Shown piece by piece: positions 1-6,487 of a DNA stretch of 8,347 bases (the stretch's first letter is position 1; the number at the start of each line of letters is the position of its first letter). The notes beneath the pieces are model-generated. The model saw only the letters and a program-made list of their open reading frames with translations, searched no databases and was not told the origin of the DNA. Source of the DNA: Akkermansiaceae bacterium (GTDB taxonomy: Bacteria; Verrucomicrobiota; Verrucomicrobiia; Verrucomicrobiales; Akkermansiaceae); the NCBI GenBank assembly GCA_903909905.1, contig CAIVXP010000297.1:1-8347 (forward strand). Reading direction: 5' to 3'. The position numbers and the translations under genes are program-made.

Positions 1-8
1 TATCCATA

Positions 9-1451
9 TCAGCATGCCCCCCTGCTGCTCAATACCGCCGGTATCGTTTTCAATAGAATTCTTAAATCCAGCCACAGCGACCAGTTATCCACATAGTCTT
101 GGTCCATTCGCATCCAATGAGCGAATGAAACATCGCTGCGCCCGCTGATCTGCCATATGCACGTAATTCCAGGCTTTACCGACAGACGCTTGCGAAACAT
201 CCATTCATAGCGCTCAACCTCCTCACGCAGCGGCGGCCGCGGACCGACCAAGCTCATTTCGCCGCGCAACACATTGAACAACTGCGGCAACTCGTCGAGA
301 CTCGTGCGTCTCAAAAACTTTCCCATGCCGGTGATCCGCGGGTCGTTCTGAATCTTGAACGCCGGTCCGTCGAGCTCATTCAAATGCTCGATGGATTCGC
401 GCATTTTTTCCGCCTCATCCAACATCGAACGAAATTTGTACATCCGAAATGTTCGCTTGTTCAAACCCACTCGCTCCTGCGTGAAAAAAACCGGGCCCTT
501 GCTGGTTGCCTTGATCCACGCCGCAATCACCAAAAACAAGGGCGACAAAAACATCAGCAGAATCGATGAAAGCACCACATCAATCACCCGCTTTATAAAC
601 AGCTGACCGATCATCCTCTCGCGAAACAGCGTGATGACAAATTCATCGTCAAAAAACTCGACCTGCATTCCATCGAGCACACCGCGCTCAACATTTCCAG
701 GAACCAAACGCATCACCACGCCGAGATCCCGCGCATACCCAGTCACACGGCCGATCTCCTCCATCTTTGAGTCCACTGGCAGACACGCGATGATCTCATC
801 AACGCTCTCTTTTTCCAAAATCTCCCTCATGCCATCGAGCGAACCCAGCACCGGCCAGTCCGCACGCATAGTTGAAGGCTCCGGCATGCCTTCGGACGCA
901 CCCTCGGACACAAATCCCACAATCCGAAATCCCAACTCCGGCCTCGCCTCAATCTTCGATGCCACTCGCAATGCTTGCTCGTTTACCCCAACAAAAAGGA
1001 TGTTCCGGAAATTGTACCCCGACTTACGCGCACCCATCACCACTGACCTCACAACCAGGCGGCTCGCCGATCCTGCCACACATACAAGCGCGAAAAAAAC
1101 CGCCAACGACGAGCTGCCCAAATCCGCATACGGCACCAGCAAGCCGATCAACAACAACCACAAAGAGGCGACCCCGGTAGCTTTCATGAAATCACGAAGC
1201 TCCGCAGCAAAAGGCACGAAACGGTCGACCCGGTAGCGCACGAAATGATCATGGATGAACACCCAACCCGTTATCAGCACGAGCATTCCTGCAGCACCTG
1301 CAAAGCCCCCATTTCGCAAATATATCCCCGGCCCGCCAGTCTCCGCGACCAGCACCTCCGGCCAAAGTACCAGCACCAGCGCGACGGCCAACGCCAATTG
1401 ATCCGTAAGCCTCAGCATCCGGATCAGAAACTTGTGACGCAGCCTTATCAT
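9..1451 (-). CDS. Polyprenyl-phosphate sugar-phosphate transferase, long WbaP/WcaJ-type (exopolysaccharide initiation)
   Basis: This 480-residue inner-membrane protein is predicted to transfer a sugar phosphate from a nucleotide sugar to undecaprenyl phosphate, the first step of exopolysaccharide or capsule repeat-unit synthesis. Four hydrophobic segments lie near residues 19-36, 50-70, 92-108 and 113-135. A nucleotide-binding-like domain (CoA_binding_3 type) follows at about 149-250, beginning ILFVGVNEQA. The C-terminal catalytic domain (PF02397 type) starts with a membrane helix at about 285-315. It carries QERVG, KFRSM (339-343), the catalytic Asp-Glu pair in SLDELPQ (D386, E387), VGPRP (402-406), KPGIT and the terminal DNWSLWLDLRILLKT signature. 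Length and domain order match the long PglB/WcaJ-like class. The start is ATG at 1451, 21 bases after the stop of the Wzz/Wzc-like gene, so the two are very likely co-transcribed. The sugar cannot be told from the sequence. The family call is firm. Confidence 0.93.
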   Translation of the reverse strand: MIRLRHKFLIRMLRLTDQLALAVALVLVLWPEVLVAETGGPGIYLRNGGFAGAAGMLVLITGWVFIHDHFVRYRVDRFVPFAAELRDFMKATGVASLWLLLIGLLVPYADLGSSSLAVFFALVCVAGSASRLVVRSVVMGARKSGYNFRNILFVGVNEQALRVASKIEARPELGFRIVGFVSEGASEGMPEPSTMRADWPVLGSLDGMREILEKESVDEIIACLPVDSKMEEIGRVTGYARDLGVVMRLVPGNVERGVLDGMQVEFFDDEFVITLFRERMIGQLFIKRVIDVVLSSILLMFLSPLFLVIAAWIKATSKGPVFFTQERVGLNKRTFRMYKFRSMLDEAEKMRESIEHLNELDGPAFKIQNDPRITGMGKFLRRTSLDELPQLFNVLRGEMSLVGPRPPLREEVERYEWMFRKRLSVKPGITCIWQISGRSDVSFAHWMRMDQDYVDNWSLWLDLRILLKTIPAVLSSRGAC

Positions 1452-1472
1452 CGGGATGACTCAAATAAACCT

Positions 1473-3674
1473 TCAATTCGCGCACAGCCACGATGGCACA
1501 TCGGAGTTCGCTTTGTTGAAAACACAGGAAACATCCGCCTTGCCCTTGGTGAGCTCGGAATAAGTCCATACCAACATGTCCTTCACCGTGTTCTCCGCAT
1601 CAAGCACGAGAATCACTTTGTCCATTAATGCCGCCATCGTCAGCGTGCGGCCGGACTTCTCAACCGCAGGCATTTCAAAAATGATGTAGTCATACGGGCT
1701 GTCCTGGAGTTCGGGTAGCATGCGGCTGAACTGCACGGCGTTGATCCCACGCGCATCCGTCCCCTCCTCTGTGTCGCCGCTCGCATGAAAAAGACTGCGC
1801 TCGTTGTGCGCAAACGACGGGCTCGCCGCCATGCGCAGCGCGCGGTTGAGCGGCCATTTCGCACCATCAGATTTCCGATCTTCATCCGGATCAAAAGTAC
1901 TGAGATCCACCCACAGCACCTTCGCCCCAGGTATCTCGGAGAACGACTTCGCCAAACCAGCCGCTATCGTACTCGTGCCCGATCCGGAGCACAGGCTCGT
2001 CACCGCGATAAGCTTGGGCTTATGCGTAATACGGTTCGCATCAAAATCAAAAATGACGCGGTCGCGAATGGTTTCAGTGTAGGGCAAAATGAATGATCGG
2101 GCATTTCCGTAGTCCGGCCCGCCTGAATCTCCGGAGCCATCATCATTTCCCAAAAGTGGTGTACCACCATACGCAAGCAAGTGGCCGCGATCCTGCCCAC
2201 GCTGATTGGGAATGCATGACATGAGCGGAATGCTCAAACGCCTCTCAATGTCGTCAGGACGCCTCACACGCTTGTCGAGCAACAGCTCCATCAACAACGC
2301 AAGACCCAATCCCAGCGACATGCCACCGCCGGCCAAGCCCATGATGATCTTGTTTTCACGCTCATCGTAATAGCGAAATGGCTCAGTGGGCTGCTGCACG
2401 ATTGTGATATTTGGCATCCTCGAGGGATCCAGCGTTTGGTCGACCCTCGCATTTTTGAGATTCGCCTCCAGATTGCGGTACTCGGCATCCTCCATCTGCC
2501 TTTGCCTCTCAAGTTCCTCAATGCGTGAACCAATCCCATATTGTTCGCTGAACTGTGTGGAGATTTCCTTGAGGTGATTTTCAAAAACCTTGATCTTCGC
2601 CGCATACGCCGCAAGCCGCGCCTGCTCGAGGGATTGGCTCCACAGCGGGTTATCTGAATCATCTTTTACCCCAGCGGCCAACATCGGATACGCGGCAACC
2701 AATGCTTGGCGCTTCGATTCACATTGGCCGATCTGGCTGCGGTTCAACTCCAGCAAACGATTGCCGGGCCTGAACTTGATCCTGAGCTCGATGTCGCGCT
2801 TGCGAAGGAAATCCAACATCTCAAGATTTACGCGATACTCGGCAAGCACCGCCGGAGTAATGCCCGATGCGGGATCGGATGGGCCGTTCGGACCTGCGGC
2901 ACTACCCGAACCACCGCTTGGTTTCTTTCGCAACGATTCGATTTTTGCCTGTTGCTCCGCATATTCCGCGCGCACCTTGATGAGCTCTTCATTGGTCGAT
3001 GCCCGCTGATTGGCGAGCGTGCCGGTGGCCTCACCAAGCGAGGTGATTCCGGATTCGGTACGCAACTTGTTAAGCTTCTCCTCCGTCTGACTGAGCTTTT
3101 GTTTCACCTCTTTGGTCTGATTGGCGATGATGTCAAACGCCGCCGCCGAACGGTGAATCAGCAAATGCTTCTGGAAATACGCATCCATCAGCTTGTGCAA
3201 GACCTCCTTGGTCACCGCCGGATCCCCATGCGAATATTTGACCAACAACACATTGTTGCTCTGGCCTACCACAACCTTGAGATGGCTAAGCAGCACGGCG
3301 GCCGCCTTCTCAATATCGCGCTCGCCCTCAAGACCGGGCGAAATGTTTTCCACCCCAACATCACGCACCACATCAAGCGCAAGGTCCATGCTGGTGAGAA
3401 TCTCAATCTCGGTCTGAATCACCTGATCGGCCTTCGCGGCCCCTGGATTCTGCCGCGCCTCGTAGGGATCGACCGCACCTCGCTCGAGCACATATCTCAC
3501 CAACAGCTTGGCGTCGGAAGCGTAGACCGGTTTGCGCGAAAAATGCAGCAGCGCGGCCAACAAGATCCCAATTATCGATAGCGAAATCACCATCACACGA
3601 CGCCTTTTCAAGGCATGTAGAATGTCGTGAATGCCAACACCTGAAGAATGCGATGATAGATGATAGGAGTTCAT
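1473..3674 (-). CDS. Wzz/Wzc-like polysaccharide chain-length and export protein with degenerate C-terminal tyrosine-kinase-like domain
   Basis: This 733-residue protein has the layout of a polysaccharide co-polymerase fused to a bacterial tyrosine kinase (Wzc/GumC type), which sets chain length and works with the outer-membrane exporter. A first membrane helix (about 27-45) precedes a periplasmic Wzz domain. Coiled-coil stretches near 185-250 and 340-425 are separated by a Gly/Ser/Pro-rich linker at 252-271. A proline-containing segment (QQPTEPF) leads into a second membrane helix at 443-467, followed by basic KRVRRPDD. The cytoplasmic domain (about 550-725) keeps the BY-kinase fold signature, with Walker A' VLWVDLS (D590). 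Walker A reads CSGSGTST, with Thr567 where Lys is expected, and the Walker B region reads YDYIIFEMP, with Glu667 where Asp is usual. No tyrosine cluster is present at the C-terminus. I infer a non-catalytic kinase-like domain. The start is ATG at 3674 without an obvious Shine-Dalgarno. The gene lies between two sugar-phosphate transferases and reads in the same direction. Confidence 0.9.
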   Translation of the reverse strand: MNSYHLSSHSSGVGIHDILHALKRRRVMVISLSIIGILLAALLHFSRKPVYASDAKLLVRYVLERGAVDPYEARQNPGAAKADQVIQTEIEILTSMDLALDVVRDVGVENISPGLEGERDIEKAAAVLLSHLKVVVGQSNNVLLVKYSHGDPAVTKEVLHKLMDAYFQKHLLIHRSAAAFDIIANQTKEVKQKLSQTEEKLNKLRTESGITSLGEATGTLANQRASTNEELIKVRAEYAEQQAKIESLRKKPSGGSGSAAGPNGPSDPASGITPAVLAEYRVNLEMLDFLRKRDIELRIKFRPGNRLLELNRSQIGQCESKRQALVAAYPMLAAGVKDDSDNPLWSQSLEQARLAAYAAKIKVFENHLKEISTQFSEQYGIGSRIEELERQRQMEDAEYRNLEANLKNARVDQTLDPSRMPNITIVQQPTEPFRYYDERENKIIMGLAGGGMSLGLGLALLMELLLDKRVRRPDDIERRLSIPLMSCIPNQRGQDRGHLLAYGGTPLLGNDDGSGDSGGPDYGNARSFILPYTETIRDRVIFDFDANRITHKPKLIAVTSLCSGSGTSTIAAGLAKSFSEIPGAKVLWVDLSTFDPDEDRKSDGAKWPLNRALRMAASPSFAHNERSLFHASGDTEEGTDARGINAVQFSRMLPELQDSPYDYIIFEMPAVEKSGRTLTMAALMDKVILVLDAENTVKDMLVWTYSELTKGKADVSCVFNKANSDVPSWLCAN

Positions 3675-3719
3675 GATGTTTGATTTTTGATGAATTGGAT
3701 AATGACAGAATACGGCTTT

Positions 3720-3728
3720 TTTATATCA
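3720..3728 (-). promoter_or_regulatory. Possible extended -10 promoter upstream of the Wzz/Wzc-like gene
   Basis: On the minus strand the 94-base AT-rich gap contains TGATATAAA, an extended -10 shape (TGn followed by TATAAA), about 45 bases before the ATG at 3674. A poor -35 candidate (TTGCGC) lies 20 bases upstream, longer than ideal. If active it would give the downstream pair of genes their own transcript. Short AT-rich motifs arise easily by chance. Confidence 0.22.
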
Positions 3729-3768
3729 GTTTGATTTGAATGAGAGCGCAACGCATCGACACGATGAC

Positions 3769-4602
3769 TCACTCGGCGATATCGATATGGGTTGCTGGGT
3801 GAGCCTCTGCATTTCGAAGCACAGAAAATGTCTGGCGCAGCAACATGCCAGGCGTGCGAAGCATGATTTTCACATCAAGCCACGGCGAACAGTGCCTCAC
3901 ATAGGCGGCATCCATCGCGTTCATTTCGACAAAGGTCGAAAGCCCGTTACCGTGCAACTGAAACAAACCGGTCAGCCCCGGCAACACATCGAATCGGCGC
4001 CTCTGTATCGCGGTGAAATGACAAAGCTCGGATGGACGGCTTGGCCTGGGCCCGACCCAGCTCATGTCGCCCAACAGGATGTTGATGATCTGTGGCAGCT
4101 CATCCAGACCGGAGGCTCTCAGCAAACGCCCACCGGGGATCAAGCGCGGATCGCGCAGCAGATCGAGTTTCATCAGCGGCGACCCCATGCGCACCAGATC
4201 ATCGAAATATCCTTGCTCGGGACCATCGATCTCATCGACCTTCAGCGTGCGAAACCTGTACATCGGAAAACAGCGGCGATGACGCCCGATCCTCTCCTGA
4301 CGTACAAACACCGGCCCGCTCGACACCACGCCGATCCACAAAGCCACAAGCGCCATGCACGGCAAAGCAAGCGGCAAGACCAAGAGAAGGAAAACCGCAT
4401 CGAGCACATGCTTCCAGATCGGTATCCGGCAGCCCTCGTCGGCAGCCCCATGGTTACCCGCGGCAATTTCTCCAAAATTTCTCATCGCATCCAGATCACG
4501 ACGATAAAACGGACCCATGTGCATGCTTGCGGACTGGAAAGCGGTATTCATCGAAGTGTTTTTTCTGTGTGTGTTTGGAATGAAAACGGAGAGGTAGAGC
4601 AT
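3769..4602 (-). CDS. Short phosphoglycosyl transferase (bacterial sugar transferase, PglC-like class)
   Basis: This is a compact PF02397-type transferase of 277 residues, without the N-terminal four-helix and nucleotide-binding module of its neighbour at 9-1451. It would attach a sugar phosphate to a polyprenyl phosphate at the inner membrane. Numbered from ATG 4602, a hydrophobic re-entrant helix lies at about 64-92. It is followed by GPVFVRQERIG, YRFRTL, the catalytic pair in LDELPQ (D167, E168), GDMSWVGPRP, LPGLTGLFQL and SPWLDVKIMLRT. The first 60 residues are poorly conserved. I chose ATG 4602 because GGAAGG lies 10 bases upstream. TTG 4611 and ATG 4551 (MNTAFQ) are alternatives, the last giving a length closer to the family norm. 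This is the first gene of the visible three-gene set and ends 94 bases before the Wzz/Wzc-like gene. Family assignment is strong; substrate unknown. Confidence 0.88.
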   Translation of the reverse strand: MLYLSVFIPNTHRKNTSMNTAFQSASMHMGPFYRRDLDAMRNFGEIAAGNHGAADEGCRIPIWKHVLDAVFLLLVLPLALPCMALVALWIGVVSSGPVFVRQERIGRHRRCFPMYRFRTLKVDEIDGPEQGYFDDLVRMGSPLMKLDLLRDPRLIPGGRLLRASGLDELPQIINILLGDMSWVGPRPSRPSELCHFTAIQRRRFDVLPGLTGLFQLHGNGLSTFVEMNAMDAAYVRHCSPWLDVKIMLRTPGMLLRQTFSVLRNAEAHPATHIDIAE

Positions 4603-4612
4603 CGGTCGCAAA

Positions 4613-4618
4613 CCTTCC
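4613..4618 (-). promoter_or_regulatory. Shine-Dalgarno candidate for the short sugar transferase
   Basis: The minus strand reads GGAAGG here, 10 bases before ATG at 4602. It is one of the few purine-rich ribosome-binding candidates in the window, and it favours that start over ATG 4551, which has none. The TTG at 4611 lies too close to it. Confidence 0.4.
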
Positions 4619-4786
4619 GCTTCGGGTAAATCCGAGCCGGAAACGCTGCCGCCCTTGGTCGATCAACGCGCTACCGCGTCAAAACCTGTCCATGATTTTT
4701 TTGGGGGAGAAGAGAATCCATCCGCTCGACCACCACCGATTTCCGTCCGCCTCATGAACCGTCGCGAGCCAGCCAACCGCTGTGCG

Positions 4787-5014
4787 TCACGACGGACATT
4801 GCCGCAACGAATTCAGGGTCTGTGAACGGGTAAGAATTTCATCGGATGTGATGCATTCGGATCGCGAATGCAACGAAACAGACCATGACAGAAAGATCCC
4901 AAACCCACATAACGCGATGGCGTGCGGAATGCTGCCGATCCACGCAATTGCCAAAACGTAAGCCGTAATAAAAACATCGTCCGCCTCACACTCCTCACTC
5001 ATCCGCCATATCAT
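4787..5014 (-). CDS. Doubtful small ORF, possible membrane peptide, divergent from the SOS operator
   Basis: An ORF of up to 75 codons begins at ATG 5014, or at ATG 5002 giving MSEECEADD, and ends at 4787. I recognise no family. An acidic N-terminus is followed by a hydrophobic stretch of about 35 residues, from VFITAYVLAIAW to GIFLSWSVSL. This could form one long or two short membrane segments before a polar tail. No Shine-Dalgarno is visible and codon choice is not distinctive. Its start lies 9-21 bases from the LexA-type palindrome and points away from the polymerase gene, so a divergent SOS promoter is possible. An ORF of this length can arise by chance, and I rate it more likely spurious than real. 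Confidence 0.2.
   Translation of the reverse strand: MIWRMSEECEADDVFITAYVLAIAWIGSIPHAIALCGFGIFLSWSVSLHSRSECITSDEILTRSQTLNSLRQCPS
4852..4872. repeat. 8-bp inverted repeat (hairpin)
   Basis: TGCATTCG and CGAATGCA form perfect arms around a 5-base loop. No T-tract follows on either strand, so it is not a typical intrinsic terminator. It lies inside the doubtful small ORF and could be a protein-binding site or chance. Confidence 0.4.
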
Positions 5015-5022
5015 CAATTTAA

Positions 5023-5048
5023 TTTAAATGTTCATTTGAACATTTAAA
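5023..5048. promoter_or_regulatory. LexA-type SOS operator (Verrucomicrobia class, TGTTC-N4-GAACA)
   Basis: Two perfect 12-base arms, TTTAAATGTTCA and TGAACATTTAAA, flank a 2-base centre. The inner 14 bases (5029-5042) match TGTTC-N4-GAACA exactly. I recall this consensus from published work on LexA of Verrucomicrobia, tested on the Verrucomicrobium spinosum recA promoter. The site ends one base before the earliest start codon of a translesion polymerase, a classic SOS target, so LexA repression of that gene is the simplest reading. It could also act on a divergent minus-strand transcript. The palindrome is seen directly; binding by LexA is inferred. Confidence 0.8.
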
Positions 5049-5049
5049 A

Positions 5050-6336
5050 TTGACTGCCCGATTTTACCACGCAAAGCTCGTGGCCTTGGACCCTCCGCTG
5101 ACAGCACTTTTCGTCGACTGCGACTCGTTTTTCGCGTCGGTCGAACAACATTTGGACCCCGCTCTGCGCGGGCGCCCGGTTGGCGTAGCTCCAGTGATGG
5201 CAGAGTCATCGTGCTGCATCGCCGCCTCCTACGAGGCCAAGGCCTACGGAGTAAAAACCGGCACACGGATCAGTGACGCGCGCGTGCTCTGTCCCGGCAT
5301 CACGATCGTCGAATCCAAACCAACGGAGTACATTGCGATCCACCACCGCATCGTCGAGGCAGTCGAAGACTGCATCCATGTCGAGCAGATCCTGAGCATC
5401 GACGAAATGTGGGCATGGCTGCCCCTCAATCTGCGCGAGCCTTCCACGGTCGCCAATATCGGCAGAAAAATCAAAGACACCGTTGCAAAAGAAATTTCAC
5501 CTTTCATCAAAGTGAGCATCGGCGCCGCACCCAACAAGTACCTCGCCAAAATGGCTTCAAAGATGCGCAAGCCCGACGGACTTTTCCTCATCGAGAGCAA
5601 GGACCTGCCAGAGGTGCTCTACGAACTGAAGCTCCGTGACCTCACCGGCATCGCTCGCCGCACCGAGGCCCGCTTGCATGCAGCCGGCATTCACACGATC
5701 GAAGCACTTTGCCAAGCACCGAAAAAAATGCTGCACGGCGTGTGGGGCGGCGTGCTCGGCGACCGCTTCTGGCACCTGTTGCGCGGCGATGAAATCCCCG
5801 AACTGGTATCCGCACGCAAATCCATCGGCCACTCGCATGTGCTGCCCCCTGAGCACCGACACCCGGACAAGGCATGGCCGATCCTCTGCAAGCTGCTACA
5901 CAAAGCTTGCGAAAGGCTGCGCTCACACGGCCTGCTCTGCGGCGCGCTCACATTGCAACTTTCCTATCTCCGCGGTCCGGCGTGGGCACCGGAAATCCGC
6001 ATGCCGGAGACGGACTCAACTCTGCGCCTGATGCATCTGCTCGATCGCCTCTGGCGCGAACGACCCGACCCACGCGAGAAGATTCTCCAGGTCGGCGTCG
6101 TACTCACCCGCCTCATCGCACACGACAACCACACGCCCGAGTTGTTCCAAAGCTTCGTCGCCGAATCAATGGAACAAACCGAGGATAAATTCCGCCGCCT
6201 CGATGCCACCCTCGATCAATTGCGTGCCCGCTACGGCCGCTCGGTCGTCTACTTCGGCAGCGTCCAAGAAAGCCGTGACACCGCGCCGATGCGAATTTCA
6301 TTCACCCACATCCCCGATCTCAAAACGGAATCGTAA
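5050..6336 (+). CDS. Y-family translesion DNA polymerase (DinB/UmuC-like), SOS-controlled
   Basis: This 428-residue protein is a complete Y-family polymerase that would copy past damaged bases in error-prone repair. The palm begins LFVDCDSFFASVEQ, with catalytic D23 and probable steric gate F28. ASYEAKAYGVKTG follows, then SIDE with metal ligands D118 and E119, and the conserved SIGAAPNKYLAKMASKMRKPDG. A helix-hairpin-helix-like region near 195-225 leads to the little-finger domain, which ends RYGRSVVYFGS in UmuC/DinB style. The catalytic residues are present, unlike ImuB, which lacks them. After SIDE it reads MWAWLP instead of the usual AYLD/AFLD. TPELFQSF near 360 could be a weak beta-clamp contact. 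The frame opens at 5023 with no ATG before the catalytic motif. TTG 5050 is the longest start; GTG 5080 and TTG 5086 also retain the active site. No imuA, umuD or dnaE2 is visible beside it. Confidence 0.93.
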   Translation: MTARFYHAKLVALDPPLTALFVDCDSFFASVEQHLDPALRGRPVGVAPVMAESSCCIAASYEAKAYGVKTGTRISDARVLCPGITIVESKPTEYIAIHHRIVEAVEDCIHVEQILSIDEMWAWLPLNLREPSTVANIGRKIKDTVAKEISPFIKVSIGAAPNKYLAKMASKMRKPDGLFLIESKDLPEVLYELKLRDLTGIARRTEARLHAAGIHTIEALCQAPKKMLHGVWGGVLGDRFWHLLRGDEIPELVSARKSIGHSHVLPPEHRHPDKAWPILCKLLHKACERLRSHGLLCGALTLQLSYLRGPAWAPEIRMPETDSTLRLMHLLDRLWRERPDPREKILQVGVVLTRLIAHDNHTPELFQSFVAESMEQTEDKFRRLDATLDQLRARYGRSVVYFGSVQESRDTAPMRISFTHIPDLKTES

Positions 6337-6385
6337 GGCTGGCAAGGAATGGCGGAAATCGCATCCGGTCAAATCAGAAAGAACA

Positions 6386-6432
6386 CCATATGTGGGATAA
6401 ATTCCTTTTGCGCAGACCATTGCATCATATGG
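6386..6432. repeat. Short inverted repeat between the polymerase and hrpB
   Basis: CCATATG (6386-6392) and CATATGG (6426-6432) form 7-base inverted arms 33 bases apart within the 151-base gap. No T-tract or clear promoter accompanies them. The arms are short and AT-rich, so chance is likely. Confidence 0.2.
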
Positions 6433-6487
6433 CATCTTTGCTTCTTTGCGCTTTCCCGATGCCACATTTCCATTCACACCCTCGTGC

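Larger units (their letters stand above)
4619..5022. other. Gap of about 400 bases between the polysaccharide genes and the polymerase gene
   Basis: The minus-strand polysaccharide genes and the plus-strand polymerase diverge from this stretch, so promoters for both sides should lie in or beside it. I see no RNA gene, recognisable riboswitch, sigma-54 -24/-12 pair or convincing sigma-70 pair. A T7 run near 4700 has only a 5-bp hairpin (arms ACGCG/CGCGT) about 20 bases before it, so it does not look like a terminator. The only other items are the doubtful small ORF (4787-5014) and the hairpin at 4852-4872. Confidence 0.5.

Noticed and set aside
631..1236. 201-codon plus-strand open frame opposite the long sugar transferase
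   Set aside because: The product is Ser/Thr/Pro/Arg-rich and motif-free, and the opposite strand encodes conserved membrane and nucleotide-binding segments.
1961..1991. Frameshift as an explanation for the altered Walker A of the kinase-like domain
   Set aside because: The frame on both sides is conserved and continuous (KLIAVTS before, TIAAGLAKSF after). The missing lysine is a substitution, not a frame error.
2706..3581. 291-codon plus-strand open frame opposite the Wzz/Wzc-like gene
   Set aside because: It lies wholly inside a well-supported minus-strand gene, and its product shows no recognisable domain.
3736..4629. 297-codon plus-strand open frame opposite the short sugar transferase
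   Set aside because: Its translation is low-complexity and rich in His, Arg, Gln and Pro, with no motif, while the opposite strand encodes a clear PF02397 transferase. It is an antisense shadow.
4663..4705. Possible intrinsic terminator near the T7 run
   Set aside because: The only hairpin has a 5-bp stem and lies about 20 bases before the T-run, so the required geometry is missing.
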